Assembly (NCBI GenBank): GCA_003485905.1 | Contig: DNHK01000294.1 | Coordinates: 1-8,500 of the forward strand | DNA: 8,500 bases | Origin: Gammaproteobacteria bacterium | GTDB lineage: Bacteria; Pseudomonadota; Gammaproteobacteria; Arenicellales; Arenicellaceae | Reading direction: 5' to 3' | In this document: piece by piece, positions 1 through 6,622 of the stretch | Position numbering within the stretch: the stretch's first letter is position 1 | Layout of the letters: every line of letters begins with the position of its first letter | Translations under genes and position numbers: made by a program | Notes under the pieces: model-generated | The model's input: the letters and a program-made list of their open reading frames with translations, nothing else | Database searches by the model: none | Told to the model about the DNA's origin: nothing

Positions 1-123
1 CCTGAATCTTCAGTTATCGTTAAAGTTGATCCAAAGGCAAAAACTAAAAGTATTGTTGAAGCCGTTGACGGTATTCGAGATGCGAAAGTACTGACTCCCT
101 CTATATCGATGGAGCCGGGTTAG
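1..123 (+). CDS. C-terminal fragment of an unidentified protein (40 codons, 5' end outside window)
   Basis: An open frame enters at base 1 in frame 1 and ends with TAG at 121-123, leaving a 40-residue C-terminus. Its alternating hydrophobic and charged pattern (VIVKVD, then a helix-like stretch SIVEAVDGIRDAKVL) resembles the last strand-helix-strand of a small alpha/beta domain such as an ACT or ferredoxin-like fold. That is too little to name a family. The terminator about 30 bp downstream shows this gene ends its own transcription unit, separate from the dCTPase-mrcB-lpoP operon. That it is coding is likely; its function is unknown. Confidence 0.65.
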   Translation, partial: PESSVIVKVDPKAKTKSIVEAVDGIRDAKVLTPSISMEPG

Positions 124-153
124 CGTAATCCTTTCCCGTAAAGTTGCAATTAG

Positions 154-188
154 AATCCCTTGAGGTCATTGGTCTCAGGGGATTTTTT
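154..188 (+). terminator. Rho-independent terminator after the first gene
   Basis: An 11-bp stem (AATCCCTTGAG at 154-164 with CTCAGGGGATT at 174-184, one G-T wobble) closes a 9-nt loop and runs directly into six T residues at 183-188. It lies 30 bp past the TAG at 121-123 and 34 bp before the next ATG. It therefore separates the upstream gene from the operon that starts at 222. Confidence 0.9.
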
Positions 189-221
189 ATGTTTTAGTAA
201 TTAATATACGTTTAAAGCCAA

Positions 222-542
222 ATGAGTGACATTCATGATTTAACCAGCCTAATTGATCAGTTTTCTCGCAAACAAGGATGGACACGCTTTCATTATCAAA
301 AGAACCTGGTAATGGCGCTTTCGGTAGAAGTTGCTGAGTTAGTGGAGCACTTTCAATGGGAAGATCCAGCTGCGTTTGATTCGTTTAGTACTGATCGTCG
401 TGAACAAATTGCCATGGAAGCCGCAGATGTTGCGATCTATCTGTTACGATTTTGCTCTGTTTCAAATATCGATTTACCGGATAGTATTCTTAAGAAGTTA
501 CAGAAGAACTCTGAAAGGCTCGAAACACCAGACAAACAGTAA
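222..542 (+). CDS. MazG-like nucleotide pyrophosphohydrolase (dCTPase/RS21-C6 type)
   Basis: This 106-residue all-alpha protein belongs to the MazG/dCTP pyrophosphatase superfamily, which hydrolyses (d)NTPs to monophosphate and pyrophosphate with Mg2+ and cleans the nucleotide pool in the cytoplasm. The sequence shows the metal-binding signature ExxE...ExxD as E36-V-A-E39 and E66-A-A-D69. The family's typical lead-in KNLVMALSVEVAEL and the FQW after it (residues 44-46) are also present. The length fits single-domain dCTPase-like members (about 100-120 aa), not the two-domain E. coli MazG. The ATG at 222 has only a weak upstream purine stretch, and no earlier in-frame start fits. The gene ends 1 bp before the probable start of mrcB, so the two are almost certainly co-transcribed and perhaps translationally coupled. 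The family is clear; the exact substrate (dCTP or another nucleotide) is inferred. Confidence 0.9.
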   Translation: MSDIHDLTSLIDQFSRKQGWTRFHYQKNLVMALSVEVAELVEHFQWEDPAAFDSFSTDRREQIAMEAADVAIYLLRFCSVSNIDLPDSILKKLQKNSERLETPDKQ

Positions 543-543
543 G

Positions 544-2925
544 TTGCCTACTAGAAGATCAAACGGTTTAGTAAAGTATTTAGGTTCAAGATGGTTCTCT
601 ACTGTCTGGCCGAAGTTAAAACCGTGGCTTAAAAGACTTCTAATAACGTTTGGCGTTATTCTTGTTGCCGCTGTTGTCTATCTTGATATTACGATCCGAA
701 AGCAATTTGAAGGTGGAAGTTGGGCGATTCCAGCACACGTTTATACACGGCCTTTAGATTTGTATGTAGGGCTTTCGATCGCGGAATCTAACGTGTTGGA
801 TGAGCTAGGAGAGCTAGGGTATCGACCACAAACCGGTGCACCTGCGCCTGGCACTTTTGAGAGTAGTGGGGGTGGCATAACAATTTACGCGCGTGAATTT
901 CAATTTTGGGATCAATTGAGACTCGCGAGTCGTGTTCGTATTGGTTTTAACCCGGCAAGAACCCAAATTACTTCCGTCACTTCTTTGGATGAAAAATTGG
1001 GATTATTCCAGCTTGAAGGCAGGCTGTTTGGTAGTGTTTCGCCTTTAAGCCATGAGGATCGTGAGTTACTAACTCTTGAGCAGATTCCAGAAGGTTTGAT
1101 TACAGCATTGGTTTCTATAGAAGACCGAAATTTCTTCTCTCACTGGGGTATTTCTCCAATAGGAATTTTACGTGCAGCCGTAGCAAATTTAGTTCAAGGC
1201 CGGGTAGTACAGGGTGGCAGTACGTTAACGCAGCAGTTAGTGAAAAATTACTATTTAACGGCAGAACGTACTATTTCGCGAAAGCTCGTTGAGCTAGTCA
1301 TGGCTATACTGCTGGAATTTCACTATAGCAAACACGAGTTATTGCTCGCTTATATCAATGAAGTCTATCTCGGTCAGGCCGGAAATCGAGCGATCCATGG
1401 CTTTGGTTTAGGGTCTCAATTTCTATTTGGGCGACCATTGCAGGAACTAAATGCAGCCGAGCTTGCGACCTTGGCTGGTATGGTGAAGGGCCCGAACTAT
1501 TACAATCCACTCAGGCATCCAGAGCGTGCACTTGAACGTAGAAATTTGGTCCTCGAAGTTATGCGACAAGAGGGCTTGATTAGCGATGTACAAGCGGGAC
1601 AACTACAACAAATGCCCCTCGGGACTGGTGGTACCGCGGCCAGGCAGCGCAGAAGTTACCCAGATTTTCTAGATCTAGTTCGGCAACAACTACGTAAGGA
1701 CTATCAAGATAATGCGCTTTCTGATGCCGGCTTGCGAATATACACAACCCTTAATCCAAGAATCCAGAACTCTGTAGAAAATACTATTAGTAGCCGTTTG
1801 GCTCAAATCGAGAAATCGAGATCAATAGATAAGGGCACATTAGAGGCGGCTGCTATAGTTTTGCGTACTGATAGTGGTGAAGTTGTAGCGTTGGCTGGCG
1901 GCCGTGATCGAGGTTTCGCGGGCTATAACAGAGTTCTAGATGCTATCCGTCCTGTCGGCTCTCTTTTGAAGCCGTTTGTTTATTTAGGTGCCCTTGAACA
2001 ACCTGAAAAGTATGGGTTAGGAACTCTAATTGCTGATAAAAGTATTACTGTGTCACAAGTCGGTAGTGAAGACTGGACGCCACAAAATTACAATGGCGAA
2101 GAACATGGTCTTGTAACGTTAATCGATGCTCTTAAACACTCGTATAACTTGGCAACTGTAAATCTTGGTATGGGTGTTGGATTAGATACATTTTCGCAAT
2201 TGCTACAACGATTCAAGTATAACGCCAGGGAGCCGATCTATCCCTCTGCGTTTTTAGGTGCAGTTCCGATGACAGTGATTGAAGTTGCTGATCTTTATTT
2301 AACTCTTGCCAATAGCGGTTTTAAAACGCCGACTAAAAGTGTTCGTTCTGTTCTTTCTGATAGCGGTGACCCTTTAGGTCGATATCCACTTTCTATTGAG
2401 CAGGTCGCGAAGCCGGAGTCGATTGCGTTGATAGTTCACGCTATGCAGCAGGTAGTCGAAGACGGCACTGCTAACGCTATCGGTGCTAGGTTTGGTCGTG
2501 AATTGGGGTATGCAGGTAAAACAGGAACGTCAGATGGCTATCGAGACAGTTGGTACGCAGGTTTTAGTGGAGAGCACCTAATGGTTGTTTGGGTCGGACG
2601 TGACGATAACCAGCCTACTGGACTCTCGGGGGCTACTGCTGCTACCCATATATGGTCTGATACAATTGCTAAGATTAATACACGGCCGCTTAAATCCACG
2701 TTGCTAGCCGATATGACTATGGTCTCTATTGATCCTGCTACTGGTATGCAAATTGAAGGTGGCTGCCCAAATGCCGAAGAATTACCCTATATTGTCGGCT
2801 ACGAGCCCATGTCTCAGTCGGCCTGTTACGTAGGCGGTAAAACCGAGTCAATATCGAACAATAATTCGAGTGGGGCTAAGGCTCGTAAGAGTGTGGGTGA
2901 TTGGCTCAAAGGTATATTCAAATAA
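544..2925 (+). CDS. mrcB: Bifunctional penicillin-binding protein 1b (transglycosylase/transpeptidase)
   Basis: A class A PBP that polymerises lipid II into glycan strands and cross-links them in the periplasm, anchored in the inner membrane. With the TTG start at 544 it has 793 residues, near the 770-850 usual for PBP1b. Order: a short basic cytoplasmic tail; one membrane helix (about residues 31-50); a UB2H-like segment (about 55-145) of the type that binds the outer-membrane activator; a GT51 domain with E193 in EDRNFF, the GGSTLTQQLVKN motif and second catalytic E250 in RKLVE; and a transpeptidase domain with S473-L-L-K476, S533-Y-N535 and K659-T-G. All key residues are intact. The open frame continues upstream inside the dCTPase gene, but that part is an out-of-frame shadow. 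No in-frame ATG exists between 427 and 1300, so TTG 544, 1 bp after the upstream stop, is the best start. lpoP follows 29 bp downstream. Confidence 0.95.
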   Translation: MPTRRSNGLVKYLGSRWFSTVWPKLKPWLKRLLITFGVILVAAVVYLDITIRKQFEGGSWAIPAHVYTRPLDLYVGLSIAESNVLDELGELGYRPQTGAPAPGTFESSGGGITIYAREFQFWDQLRLASRVRIGFNPARTQITSVTSLDEKLGLFQLEGRLFGSVSPLSHEDRELLTLEQIPEGLITALVSIEDRNFFSHWGISPIGILRAAVANLVQGRVVQGGSTLTQQLVKNYYLTAERTISRKLVELVMAILLEFHYSKHELLLAYINEVYLGQAGNRAIHGFGLGSQFLFGRPLQELNAAELATLAGMVKGPNYYNPLRHPERALERRNLVLEVMRQEGLISDVQAGQLQQMPLGTGGTAARQRRSYPDFLDLVRQQLRKDYQDNALSDAGLRIYTTLNPRIQNSVENTISSRLAQIEKSRSIDKGTLEAAAIVLRTDSGEVVALAGGRDRGFAGYNRVLDAIRPVGSLLKPFVYLGALEQPEKYGLGTLIADKSITVSQVGSEDWTPQNYNGEEHGLVTLIDALKHSYNLATVNLGMGVGLDTFSQLLQRFKYNAREPIYPSAFLGAVPMTVIEVADLYLTLANSGFKTPTKSVRSVLSDSGDPLGRYPLSIEQVAKPESIALIVHAMQQVVEDGTANAIGARFGRELGYAGKTGTSDGYRDSWYAGFSGEHLMVVWVGRDDNQPTGLSGATAATHIWSDTIAKINTRPLKSTLLADMTMVSIDPATGMQIEGGCPNAEELPYIVGYEPMSQSACYVGGKTESISNNNSSGAKARKSVGDWLKGIFK

Positions 2926-2954
2926 ATAATTCTAAAACTTGCGGTCAGACTGAA

Positions 2955-3422
2955 ATGTTTACTTTACAGCGAATTTTTATAATTGCTTTTATAGTTTTAC
3001 TTGAAGCGTGCACTACCACACCTCGCCCTAATAAAAATGTGGTTGTTGATGAAAAAGCTGTTGGTGATGGTCAAATTGGCGGCTCCTCACAAACTGATGC
3101 TGCAATAACCAGCTTGTTTGAGCAATCGCAATCTCAAGTTACTGCTGGGAATTTAGACGAAGGGGCGAGAGTTCTAGAAAGGGCTCTAAGGATAGAACCA
3201 GCCAATCCGCAGACGTGGTATAGAATGGCAAAAATAAAGTATTTACAAAATGACTATGCACAAGCCGCAGTCACCGCATCGCGCTCAAATACTTTTGCTG
3301 GTAGTGATAATGCTCTTAGGCTACTAAATCTAACCCTTATGTTGGATTCATATAGCGCACTCGGCGACACTGATCAGGCAGCTACGGTTCGTGCGCAAAT
3401 TGACACAATTCAGCAGCAATAG
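2955..3422 (+). CDS. lpoP: TPR-containing outer-membrane lipoprotein, LpoP-like PBP1b activator
   Basis: A 155-residue lipoprotein precursor. A signal peptide (basic R6, then hydrophobic residues 7-16) ends in the lipobox L16-E17-A18-C19. The acidic residue at -2 is unusual, but L at -3 and A at -1 fit. Residue +2 after the cysteine is T, not D, so sorting to the outer membrane is expected. A low-complexity linker (about 20-49) leads to about three TPR-like helical pairs (about 50-83, 87-120, 124-152), with typical signatures such as GNLDEGARVLERAL and ALGDTDQA. LpoP, known from Pseudomonas, is a TPR lipoprotein encoded beside PBP1b that stimulates it through the UB2H region. Position 29 bp after mrcB, size and architecture match. 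The frame can be read from a TTG at 2901 inside mrcB, but only the ATG at 2955 starts on a signal peptide. Shine-Dalgarno is weak. The assignment rests on architecture and neighbourhood. Confidence 0.82.
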   Translation: MFTLQRIFIIAFIVLLEACTTTPRPNKNVVVDEKAVGDGQIGGSSQTDAAITSLFEQSQSQVTAGNLDEGARVLERALRIEPANPQTWYRMAKIKYLQNDYAQAAVTASRSNTFAGSDNALRLLNLTLMLDSYSALGDTDQAATVRAQIDTIQQQ

Positions 3423-3466
3423 AGTTGCAATCCTGTAACGATTCGGCGTTCCACGTAGGTCGTACT

Positions 3467-4240
3467 TCAAGCATTCGGTGCGGGCTTGGCATCCAAATCG
3501 TACTCGCCGCCAGCGCTTGTTATCATATTTTTTAGATCTTTATCTAATGCTTCAAGCGCTTCTATATCTGTAGAACGGTAGACTAGGATTACATGGAAAC
3601 CTCTTCCGTTGGTCATCTGGGGGTAGCTTCCGATATCAATTTGTGGATAACGCGATTGAAGTTCTGTTAGCGGTTGGGCTAGTACACCTTCGGGTAGATT
3701 TGTATGTAATTGTCTACTAGTAGTAATTACCCCATGATTTAAAGTGGGAATTACATCGGAAAGCATACGTTGCATTATTCTCGGAACACCCGCCATCACT
3801 ATTATATTGTCAGCAACGTAACCGGGAGCGATTGACGCGGTACTTTCAATTAGTGTCGCTCCGCGTGGTGTTTTTGCCATGCGTTGCCTAGCGTCATTAA
3901 ATTCAATACCTTTTTCACGGTAGTAATCGTCCATAGCTTTAAATGCAACGGGGTGTAATTCCAGTGGTTGGTAAACTGCTGAAGCTACGCATTCTGACGT
4001 AATGTCATCATGTGTCGGCCCAATTCCCCCGGTCGTAAAAACATAGTCAAACTGGGTCTTAAGTACTCGCAGGGTTGAAATGATGGTGTCGTGTACATCA
4101 GGGATTACCCTTGCTTCAAGCAATACTATTCCGACTTTGCCTAGGCTGTCCGCTATATACTTTAAGTTAGCGTCTTGTGTGCGGCCAGAAAGAATTTCGT
4201 TGCCAATTAAAACAAGTGCGGCGGATATTTGATCTTTCAT
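3467..4240 (-). CDS. CinA N-terminal-like protein (COG1058, MoCF-biosynthesis fold), short form
   Basis: A 257-residue cytoplasmic protein of the competence/damage-inducible CinA family, consisting of the molybdopterin-binding-like (MoaB/MogA) fold without the C-terminal nicotinamide-nucleotide amidase domain. Visible family motifs are GNEILSGRTQDAN (residues 13-25), FTTGGIGPTHDDIT (68-81, the phosphate-binding loop of the fold) and MAGVPRIMQRM (149-159). CinA proteins of this group have been linked to ADP-ribose pyrophosphatase activity, and the same fold forms the N-terminal part of eukaryotic FAD synthase. The molybdopterin name is therefore historical and the true substrate here is uncertain. 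The ATG at 4240 is firm because an in-frame TAA lies just upstream on the minus strand (4246-4244). The gene converges on lpoP with 44 bp between the stops, and no clear intrinsic terminator is visible between them. The upstream 294 bp contains competing hairpins that might regulate it. Confidence 0.9.
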   Translation of the reverse strand: MKDQISAALVLIGNEILSGRTQDANLKYIADSLGKVGIVLLEARVIPDVHDTIISTLRVLKTQFDYVFTTGGIGPTHDDITSECVASAVYQPLELHPVAFKAMDDYYREKGIEFNDARQRMAKTPRGATLIESTASIAPGYVADNIIVMAGVPRIMQRMLSDVIPTLNHGVITTSRQLHTNLPEGVLAQPLTELQSRYPQIDIGSYPQMTNGRGFHVILVYRSTDIEALEALDKDLKNMITSAGGEYDLDAKPAPNA

Positions 4241-4534
4241 GTATTACGTACCGAAGTATGGGTGTTGATAGTTTAGGTTGAGTGTACTGTCAGTTATTTG
4301 TAGGTTTAGCAGTGCTTTGAATCATTTTGAGCTGCTATACAGCCTGCAGTTTAGCGCTACCATATAGCGCTGTCATAAATAACAGTGCCTTATCCGACCT
4401 GAACCTTATTTTTCATTAGTTAGCAGTGGTTTCAGTGAAGACTGACCTTGAGTTGAGTTTTTCTAATCGCTTACATATAAAAGCAAAGGTGATTAGTCGC
4501 AGTTTGTCGAGCGGCTAAACTAGCTCGCATAAAA
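4241..4534. other. 294-bp intergenic region between tatD and the cinA-like gene, hairpin-rich
   Basis: No convincing gene is seen. Both flanking genes read on the minus strand, so this is the downstream region of tatD and the upstream region of the cinA-like gene. It contains a compact set of inverted repeats at 4331-4388, three near-copies of a CACTGCTAA-type word (minus-strand reading) at 4306-4314, 4380-4388 and 4420-4428, and an inverted pair CGAGC/GCTCG just after the tatD stop. That last pair lacks a T-tract, so it is not a standard terminator. No well-spaced sigma70 promoter for the cinA-like gene could be defended by eye. Confidence 0.6.
4353..4388 (-). promoter_or_regulatory. Overlapping mutually exclusive hairpins upstream of the cinA-like gene
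   Basis: AGCGCTA at 4353-4359 pairs perfectly with TAGCGCT at 4365-4371 (7 bp, 5-nt loop). GCGCTGT at 4367-4373 can instead pair with ACAGTGC at 4382-4388 (7 bp including one G-T, 8-nt loop). The two stems share bases 4367-4371, so only one can form at a time. No T-tract follows either stem, so neither is an ordinary terminator. The arrangement may be a switchable leader about 115-150 bp before the start at 4240, or simply a protein-binding dyad. Function is inferred from pairing only. Confidence 0.3.
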
Positions 4535-5332
4535 TTATGAATTTGTGTTTAGAATAGACAGCGCATTTTCAGTGCTTCTAATGGCTATTTCCTCAGGCGT
4601 GGACTTGCGAATTCTCGCGAGTGTATCGAGAATTTCAATTAAGTGCTCGGGACTATTTCGAGGAGGTCTATTTTTATCTTTTGAGCGGGAACGAAGACTT
4701 TCAACGGCCATATCGGGCGCATCAGTCTCTAGTACGATGCTATTACTAGGTAGGTCTTTTGCAAGAGCTCTAATTTTTCGTGCTTGAGGCCAGGTAACCG
4801 CACCGCCGATACCCAGCTTGAAACCGAGCATGTTATAGCGTCGTGCATGATCGAGCGAGCCATTGAACGCGTGGACAATCCCGCCTTGTATTAGATTGCT
4901 TTCTAAGCATTCCAATACTTGATCATGAGCTTTCCGAACGTGTAATATCACCGGCAATTGATACTTTTTGGCCAGTTTAAGTTGTGCGACAAAAAGGTAG
5001 TTCTGACGTTGTTTGTCCAACCCTTTAAGATAAAAATCCAGACCTATTTCTCCAAGCGCTGCGGGGCGATCTTTGTTCAGAAGATCATCTAACGCGTCTA
5101 AATGCGCATCCTGATGATTATTTAAAAAGGCCGGGTGTAACCCAAAAGCTTTGAAAAAGTGGACTACAGAACTATTTAATGCCGCCAGCTTAGCCCAGCC
5201 GCTATATTCGACAGAGGGAACTACTATTTTAGTTATATTTGCTTGATGGCAGCGCTCTAGTATCTCGTCCCGGTCATGATCAAAAATGTTGAAATCAATG
5301 TGGCAGTGGGTGTCTATTAACTCTTGTGGCAT
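4535..5332 (-). CDS. TatD-family metal-dependent hydrolase (YjjV-like)
   Basis: A TIM-barrel amidohydrolase-superfamily enzyme of the TatD family, whose members act as metal-dependent DNases/phosphoesterases in the cytoplasm. With the ATG at 5332 it has 265 residues, the usual family size. Metal ligands are visible: H9-C-H11 in LIDTHCHID, E95 in GEIGLDFY, H131 in ILHVRKAH, H154 in VHAFNGS and D204 in LETDAPDM. The conserved RNSPEHL stretch follows at about 225-231. The frame can be extended 9 codons to a TTG at 5359, but family members usually begin just before the IDTHCH motif, so ATG 5332 is preferred; neither start has a good Shine-Dalgarno. It resembles the YjjV branch rather than TatD itself, as no tat genes are nearby. 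Divergent from tcdA across about 330 bp. The family is certain; the physiological substrate is unknown. Confidence 0.93.
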   Translation of the reverse strand: MPQELIDTHCHIDFNIFDHDRDEILERCHQANITKIVVPSVEYSGWAKLAALNSSVVHFFKAFGLHPAFLNNHQDAHLDALDDLLNKDRPAALGEIGLDFYLKGLDKQRQNYLFVAQLKLAKKYQLPVILHVRKAHDQVLECLESNLIQGGIVHAFNGSLDHARRYNMLGFKLGIGGAVTWPQARKIRALAKDLPSNSIVLETDAPDMAVESLRSRSKDKNRPPRNSPEHLIEILDTLARIRKSTPEEIAIRSTENALSILNTNS

Positions 5333-5661
5333 GCAATCGTTGGGCAGTTTAGCGCTCAAATTAACTAGTGAGAATTAGATCTATAGTTTGCATTACACGT
5401 GATAAATTTCGCTCTAAATAGGTTTTGGTAGGTGTTCTGCATATTTGAGAACTATCAACGGTAATAGTCACTTTAGTTAATTCTATACTATCTGCTTCGG
5501 TACACAGAGTTGCTTGTAGGAAAGACGGTAAGGGCGTGGGTGAGGATTGTAAAAGTATTAACGTGAAAGTACTTGGTACACCACTTTTGACAGTAACTAT
5601 ATTCTAGTGCCACGCTCGGTTTGCCAATTAAATTAATATTTGCGCATGAGATAATTCCTTT
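5333..5661. other. Divergent intergenic region between tatD and tcdA
   Basis: This roughly 330-bp AT-rich region must hold the start signals for both divergent genes. The best plus-strand candidates for tcdA are a TATACT box at 5484-5489 without a good -35, and TTGGTA (5573-5578) with TATATT (5598-5603) at a long 19-bp spacing. A perfect TTGACA at 5587-5592 has no -10 at a usable distance. A short inverted repeat AAGTA/TACTT lies in the middle. A 52-codon open stretch at 5449-5607 has no ATG and is not called as a gene. Nothing here is firm. Confidence 0.5.
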
Positions 5662-6450
5662 ATGGGAAATACAAAACAAATCAACAAACGTAGATTTGGT
5701 GGTGTTGTTAAATCTTATGGTGCGGATGCATTCGAGCGTTTTGCTCGTGCACATGTTTGCGTACTAGGGGTCGGCGGCGTGGGTTCCTGGGTTGTAGAAG
5801 CTCTGGCACGCAGTGGCATCGCCACGCTCACTTTGGTTGATATGGATGTTGTGGCTGAATCAAATATTAATCGACAGCTACACGCCCTTGAAGGCACAGT
5901 AGGTCGAGATAAGATAAAAGTTATGTCTGAACGGGCACATCAAATAAACCCGCTTGCTAGAATAACTTTAATCGATGACTTCGTGACCGTCGAGAATGCT
6001 ATGGATTTACTCGATGGGCAGTTTTCTTATGTTGTCGATTGCATCGATAACTTTAGAGTAAAAGCGGCTGTTATATCGGCATGTAAAATAAGTAATACAC
6101 CAGTGCTTACCATAGGGGGTGCGGGTGGAAAAATTGATCCGAGTTTAATCGTATGTGGTGATTTAAGTGGGACCGAGCGAGATCCACTGTTAGCACAAAC
6201 GCGTAAATTACTGCGTCAAAAATACCAGTTTACAAGACAACAAGGGGAGAGTTTTAATGTCCCCACCGTTTATTCCAAGGAAGAAAGAAACCTTCGTTCG
6301 GAAGATGGCAGTACTAGCGACAATGCCAGCGGTTTATCTTGTGATAGTGCGATTGGGTCTCTAACCCATGTAACAGGGAGTTTTGCTTTTAGTGCTGTGG
6401 CGTTTGTCCTTGAAGAGTTGTCTAGTAAGGCGGAAAGGAGCGTTCGCTGA
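5662..6450 (+). CDS. tcdA: tRNA threonylcarbamoyladenosine dehydratase (TcdA/CsdL, E1-like)
   Basis: A 262-residue ThiF/MoeB/E1-superfamily enzyme. TcdA uses ATP to dehydrate t6A at position 37 of ANN-decoding tRNAs to the cyclic form ct6A, improving decoding. Visible features are the family start RRFGG..KSYG (residues 10-20), the nucleotide-binding loop G36-V-G-G-V-G-S-W43, the D60-M-D62 strand end, the N68-I-N70-R71-Q arginine-finger motif, VVDCIDN (124-130) and TIGGAGGKIDP (150-160). The later NVPTVYSKE (199-207) and the GLSCDSAIGS stretch match E. coli TcdA, which has 268 residues. The ATG at 5662 precedes the conserved start and has only a weak GAG upstream. Helper genes csdA and csdE are not in the window. 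The gene lacks a close terminator: the first strong one on this strand is about 310 bp past its stop. Confidence 0.95.
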   Translation: MGNTKQINKRRFGGVVKSYGADAFERFARAHVCVLGVGGVGSWVVEALARSGIATLTLVDMDVVAESNINRQLHALEGTVGRDKIKVMSERAHQINPLARITLIDDFVTVENAMDLLDGQFSYVVDCIDNFRVKAAVISACKISNTPVLTIGGAGGKIDPSLIVCGDLSGTERDPLLAQTRKLLRQKYQFTRQQGESFNVPTVYSKEERNLRSEDGSTSDNASGLSCDSAIGSLTHVTGSFAFSAVAFVLEELSSKAERSVR

Positions 6451-6468
6451 TTTAAGGAGTATTGATAA

Positions 6469-6546
6469 TTGAGTATATTTTTCCTTAATGATACTTGTAC
6501 CTCGAAATGTAAATACTATTCGGTCGAACGCTTGTCCAGATTCTGA
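6469..6546 (+). CDS. Possible 25-residue small ORF with TTG start and strong Shine-Dalgarno
   Basis: AAGGAG at 6454-6459 is the best ribosome binding site seen in the window, and a TTG follows at good spacing (9 nt). The frame reads a 25-residue peptide with two cysteines (CTSKC) and ends in TGA at 6544-6546. The AAGGAG is part of the left arm of the inverted repeat TTAAGGA/TCCTTAA, so a hairpin could hide it. The peptide has no recognisable family. The ORF is short enough to arise by chance, and only the ribosome site argues for it. It would be co-transcribed with tcdA, whose stop is 18 bp upstream. Confidence 0.15.
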   Translation: MSIFFLNDTCTSKCKYYSVERLSRF

Positions 6547-6622
6547 GGCTGGTTGGGTTTTTCAAAAATGTTACAGACAAGATGGCGCAAAATATACTAA
6601 TATGGACGTGCTTCATTTATGA
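6488..6622 (+). CDS. Possible 44-residue small ORF
   Basis: An ATG at 6488 opens a 44-codon frame ending in TGA at 6620-6622. The predicted peptide contains C16, W23 and C28 and a mixed polar composition that looks protein-like (for example AGWVFQKCYRQDGAKY), but I recognise no family. There is no Shine-Dalgarno before this ATG. The frame overlaps the 25-codon ORF at 6469 and the candidate promoter at 6570-6598, so both cannot easily be right. It could be chance or a remnant. Confidence 0.15.
   Translation: MILVPRNVNTIRSNACPDSEAGWVFQKCYRQDGAKYTNMDVLHL
6570..6598 (+). promoter_or_regulatory. Sigma70-like promoter upstream of the structured RNA region
   Basis: GTTACA at 6570-6575 matches TTGACA at four of six positions. 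It is separated by exactly 17 bp from TATACT at 6593-6598, which matches TATAAT at five of six. A start near 6604-6606 would produce an RNA that ends at the intrinsic terminator about 190 nt later. It is the best-formed promoter found in the window, but the call is by eye. Confidence 0.4.

Noticed and set aside
376..543. N-terminal extension of the mrcB open frame from ATG 376
   Set aside because: It overlaps the well-supported dCTPase gene in another frame and its translation does not resemble a PBP N-terminus.
4545..4787. 80-codon plus-strand ORF
   Set aside because: It lies antisense within tatD, whose metal-binding motifs are clear.
5587..5603. Perfect TTGACA followed by TATATT
   Set aside because: The spacing of 5 bp is far too short for a sigma70 promoter and no other -10 lies at 15-19 bp.
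5449..5607. 52-codon open stretch in the tatD-tcdA gap with protein-like translation
   Set aside because: It has no ATG, only a late GTG that would leave 23 codons, no ribosome site and no recognisable family.
5488..5754. 88-codon minus-strand ORF
   Set aside because: It overlaps the well-supported start of tcdA on the other strand and resembles no family.
5715..5897. 60-codon minus-strand ORF
   Set aside because: It is antisense to the conserved nucleotide-binding region of tcdA.
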